A DNA stretch of 9,177 nt, taken from contig QHRT01000122.1 of assembly GCA_003220195.1 (NCBI GenBank), positions 22,175 to 31,351 of the forward strand, in the 5' to 3' direction. Numbering within the stretch: position 1 is the first letter of the stretch; each line of letters starts with the position of its first letter. The notes beneath the pieces are model-generated. The model did not search any database. It had not been told where the DNA came from and saw only the letters and a list, made by a program, of their open reading frames with translations. This stretch comes from Candidatus Rokuibacteriota bacterium. Its GTDB lineage: Bacteria > Methylomirabilota > Methylomirabilia > Rokubacteriales > CSP1-6. Below are positions 7,431 to 9,177 of the stretch, piece by piece. The position numbers and the translations under genes are program-made.

Positions 7431-7457
7431 GCCCGGCGCGCCGAGCCGCGCTCGCTA

Positions 7458-7775
7458 ATGTCTTTCACTCCGGTGCTGCCGCGCGACGATCTCCGGGATG
7501 GCGACATGCGGTCCGTCCATGTGGACGGGCGCGGCGTGCTGATCGTCCGGTTCAACGGCGAGGTGTACGCCTACGAGGACCGGTGCGCCCATCAAGGCGT
7601 CCCCCTCAGCGAGGGAACGCTGCACGGCTACGTCCTCGCGTGCCGTGCGCACGAGTGGCTCTTCGACGTGCGGAACGGGCAGGGCATTAACCCGGCGCTC
7701 GCGTTCCTGCGGCGGTTCCCCGTGAAGATCGAGGACGGGCAGGTTCTCGTGGACGTCGGCGCGCCGGCCGCGTGA
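7458..7775 (+). CDS. Rieske [2Fe-2S] ferredoxin, toluene-4-monooxygenase TmoC-like
   Basis: A 105-residue soluble electron-transfer protein with no signal peptide. The Rieske cluster ligands are complete: C43 and H45 in CAHQG, C62 and H65 in CRAHEW, spaced C-x-H-x16-C-x2-H. The segment from LSEG through CRAHEW to GQGINP matches, from memory, the toluene-4-monooxygenase ferredoxin TmoC (LSEG, CRAHLW, GHGINP) more closely than the CPWHG form of dioxygenase ferredoxins, and complete ligands argue against a NirD subunit. TmoC-type proteins pass electrons from an NADH reductase to a diiron or Rieske oxygenase. No hydroxylase, effector or reductase gene is in the window, so the partner is unknown. 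ATG 7458 lacks a clear Shine-Dalgarno sequence, but sequence alignment with the family start (MSF) fits. It follows the amidohydrolase by 27 nt, so cotranscription is likely. Confidence 0.93.
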   Translation: MSFTPVLPRDDLRDGDMRSVHVDGRGVLIVRFNGEVYAYEDRCAHQGVPLSEGTLHGYVLACRAHEWLFDVRNGQGINPALAFLRRFPVKIEDGQVLVDVGAPAA

Positions 7776-7787
7776 AGCTCCGGGTGT

Positions 7788-7799
7788 GAAAACGTTTTC
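7788..7799. promoter_or_regulatory. 12 bp perfect palindrome, candidate operator
   Basis: GAAAACGTTTTC is a perfect palindrome and a conspicuous AT-rich patch in very GC-rich DNA, lying in the gap between the ferredoxin and the kinase, 58 nt before the kinase start. Its central CG and AAACGTTT core resemble operators of LacI/GalR-family regulators such as PurR. No such regulator is in the window, and no T-run follows that would make it a terminator. Confidence 0.35.
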
Positions 7800-7839
7800 C
7801 ACTTCGATCGAGACACGCGGCATGCACCACGTGACCCCG

Positions 7840-7848
7840 TGAGATACT
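7840..7848 (+). promoter_or_regulatory. Possible extended -10 promoter element for the kinase
   Basis: TGA-GATACT resembles an extended -10 box and would start transcription close to the kinase ATG at 7858, giving a very short leader. No good -35 is visible at the expected distance, so this is weak. Confidence 0.25.
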
Positions 7849-7857
7849 CCGCTGGAG

Positions 7858-9177
7858 ATGTCCCGCCCCGAGCGCTTCTTCGACGATCGATCGAACGATG
7901 ATCTGCGTGGCCACTTCGCCGCGATCGTCGACTCGGCGGACGACGCGATCGTCACCAAGACGCTCGACGGCATCATCACGTCGTGGAATCGCGCCGCCGA
8001 GCGTATCTTCGGCTGGACCGCCGCCGAGGCGATCGGGCGCCACATCACGCTGATCGTCCCGCAAGATCGGCGCGGCGAAGAAGACGAGGTGCTGGCGCGT
8101 CTCGGCCGTGGCGAGACGATCGATCACTTCGAGACCGTGCGGATCACGAAGGACGGGCGGCTCCGCGACATTTCATTGACGGTGTCCCCCGTGCGAAACA
8201 GCGCGGGCCGCATCGTCGGGGCCTCCAAGGTCGCGCGCGACATCACCGACCGTCGCCGCCTCGACGACGAGCGATCGCGCCTGGCCGCGATCATCGATTC
8301 GTCGGACGACGCGATCGTGAGCAAGACTCTGGACGGCGTCATCACCTCCTGGAATCACGGGGCCGAGCGGATCTTCGGGTGGACCGCGGCCGAGGCCGTC
8401 GGCCGCCACATCACGCTGATCATTCCGAGGGAGCGTCACACCGAGGAAGACGAGGTGCTGGCCCGCATTCGCCGCGGGGAGAAGATCGACCACTTCGAGA
8501 CCGTCCGCGTGACGAAAGACGGGCAGCTGCTGAACATCTCGCTCACGGGCTCACCCGTGAAGGACGGCACGGGCCGCATCGTCGGCGCCTCGCAGATCGC
8601 CCGCGACGTGACCGACCGCCGGCGCCTCGAGGACGAGCGCGACCGCTTGCTGGCGCGCGAGCAGCGCGCGCGGGCCGAAGCCGAGACGTCGAACCGGATG
8701 AAGGACGAGCTGCTCGCCATCGTCTCGCACGAGCTCCGGACGCCGCTCAACTCGATCCTGGGCTGGGGTCGCATGCTGCAGACCGACGGTCTCGACGAGA
8801 AGGCGCGACGTCACGCGGTGGACGTGATCGTCCGTAACGCGTCGAGCCAGGCCCAGGTCGTGGAAGATCTCCTCGATCTGTCGCGCGTCGTGACCGGCGG
8901 GCTGACGCTCCGCTTGCAGCCGTGCGACTTGACGACGATCGTCGACGAGGCGCTCGACGCCGTGCGGCCCGCCGCGGACGCCAAGGGGCTCACGCTCGTC
9001 ACCGAGCTCTCGCCGACGGTCGGGCCGATTCTCGGCGCGCCCGACCGGTTACGGCAGGTGATCTGGAACCTCGCCATGAACGCCGTCAAGTTCACCCCCG
9101 CGGGCGGCCGGATCGAGGTCCGTGTCGCACGCGCGGACGATGCGGCCGAGCTCTCCGTGTCCGACAACGGCGTCGGC
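7858..9177 (+). CDS. Sensor histidine kinase with two PAS domains, 3' truncated by window edge
   Basis: The frame is open to the right edge: 440 codons without a stop. ATG 7858 is the only plausible start, since an in-frame TGA sits at 7840-7842; GGAG directly abuts the ATG, which is poor spacing. No membrane segment is present, so this is a cytoplasmic sensor. Two PAS/PAC domains occupy about residues 20-133 and 142-255, each running from AAI.DS.DDAIV to a C-terminal VARDITDRRR or IARDVTDRRR motif. A short coiled linker (256-280) leads to the dimerisation domain with H box IVSHELRTPLNSI, phospho-acceptor H291 (8728-8730). The ATPase domain begins at about 375, with the N box QVIWNLAMNAVKFTP (400-414) and the first G-box residues DNGVG at the edge. 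The rest of the ATPase domain, and any receiver domain or partner regulator, lie beyond. The ligand is unknown; PAS domains of this type may bind small molecules, haem or flavin, and no cofactor Cys or His is diagnostic. The upstream palindrome may belong to its control. Confidence 0.95.
   Translation, partial: MSRPERFFDDRSNDDLRGHFAAIVDSADDAIVTKTLDGIITSWNRAAERIFGWTAAEAIGRHITLIVPQDRRGEEDEVLARLGRGETIDHFETVRITKDGRLRDISLTVSPVRNSAGRIVGASKVARDITDRRRLDDERSRLAAIIDSSDDAIVSKTLDGVITSWNHGAERIFGWTAAEAVGRHITLIIPRERHTEEDEVLARIRRGEKIDHFETVRVTKDGQLLNISLTGSPVKDGTGRIVGASQIARDVTDRRRLEDERDRLLAREQRARAEAETSNRMKDELLAIVSHELRTPLNSILGWGRMLQTDGLDEKARRHAVDVIVRNASSQAQVVEDLLDLSRVVTGGLTLRLQPCDLTTIVDEALDAVRPAADAKGLTLVTELSPTVGPILGAPDRLRQVIWNLAMNAVKFTPAGGRIEVRVARADDAAELSVSDNGVG
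7915..8646 (+). repeat. Tandem duplication of 366 bp encoding the two PAS domains
   Basis: Two head-to-tail units, 7915-8280 and 8281-8646, encode 122-residue modules with no gap between equivalent positions. Over 120 aligned residues I count 29 differences, about 76% identity, most of them conservative. At DNA level, runs such as CGCCACATCACGCTGATC and CACTTCGAGACCGT are identical, while many other differences fall in third codon positions. This is best explained by an internal gene duplication. Confidence 0.85.

Noticed and set aside
7434..7443. CGGCGCGCCG palindrome after the amidohydrolase stop as a terminator
   Set aside because: It has no loop and no T-run, and short GC palindromes are expected in this composition; the ferredoxin follows 27 nt after the stop and is probably cotranscribed.
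7983..8837. Plus-strand 284-codon open frame within the kinase region
   Set aside because: It is the +1-type shadow of the PAS repeats (His/Arg/Pro-rich); the kinase frame from 7858 explains the region.

Overview
The window is very GC-rich (roughly two thirds or more G+C by eye), densely coding DNA from a bacterium with an outer membrane. The evidence for the outer membrane is a complete TonB-dependent receptor with a signal peptide, a TonB box and a C-terminal phenylalanine. The gene content (M28-type hydrolase, CSD-less RNB nuclease, Tat-exported amidohydrolase, PAS-type sensor kinase) suits an environmental organism with broad catabolism. I cannot assign a phylum from the sequence alone. 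There are no RNA genes, CRISPR arrays, insertion sequences or obvious signs of recent transfer.

Layout: (1) bases 1-3815 hold three tightly packed plus-strand genes, probably one operon. They are the 3' part of an M28-like metallopeptidase with a PA domain (its start lies outside the window), a short RNB-domain exoribonuclease starting at GTG 5 nt after the peptidase stop, and an aldo/keto reductase 12 nt further on. (2) A minus-strand TonB-dependent receptor (3846-5852) converges on the reductase with a 30 nt gap. (3) An 81 nt divergent promoter region (5853-5933) separates the receptor from a plus-strand amidohydrolase (5934-7430), which carries a twin-arginine signal behind an unusually long leader. 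Next is a small Rieske [2Fe-2S] ferredoxin (7458-7775) resembling the toluene-4-monooxygenase ferredoxin. (4) After an 82 nt gap with a 12 bp perfect palindrome, a sensor histidine kinase with two near-duplicate PAS domains starts at 7858 and runs off the right edge.

How they may work together: the receptor, the exported amidohydrolase and the Rieske ferredoxin sit around one divergent promoter. They could form an uptake and processing unit for a small organic substrate, with the ferredoxin feeding an oxygenase encoded elsewhere. This is inference from context; no substrate can be named. The peptidase, nuclease and reductase have no evident common pathway. I see no clearly undescribed multi-gene system. 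The most unusual points are the amidohydrolase/orphan TmoC-like ferredoxin pair, catalytic-site substitutions in the peptidase and nuclease, the symmetric divergent promoter, and the duplicated PAS sensor.
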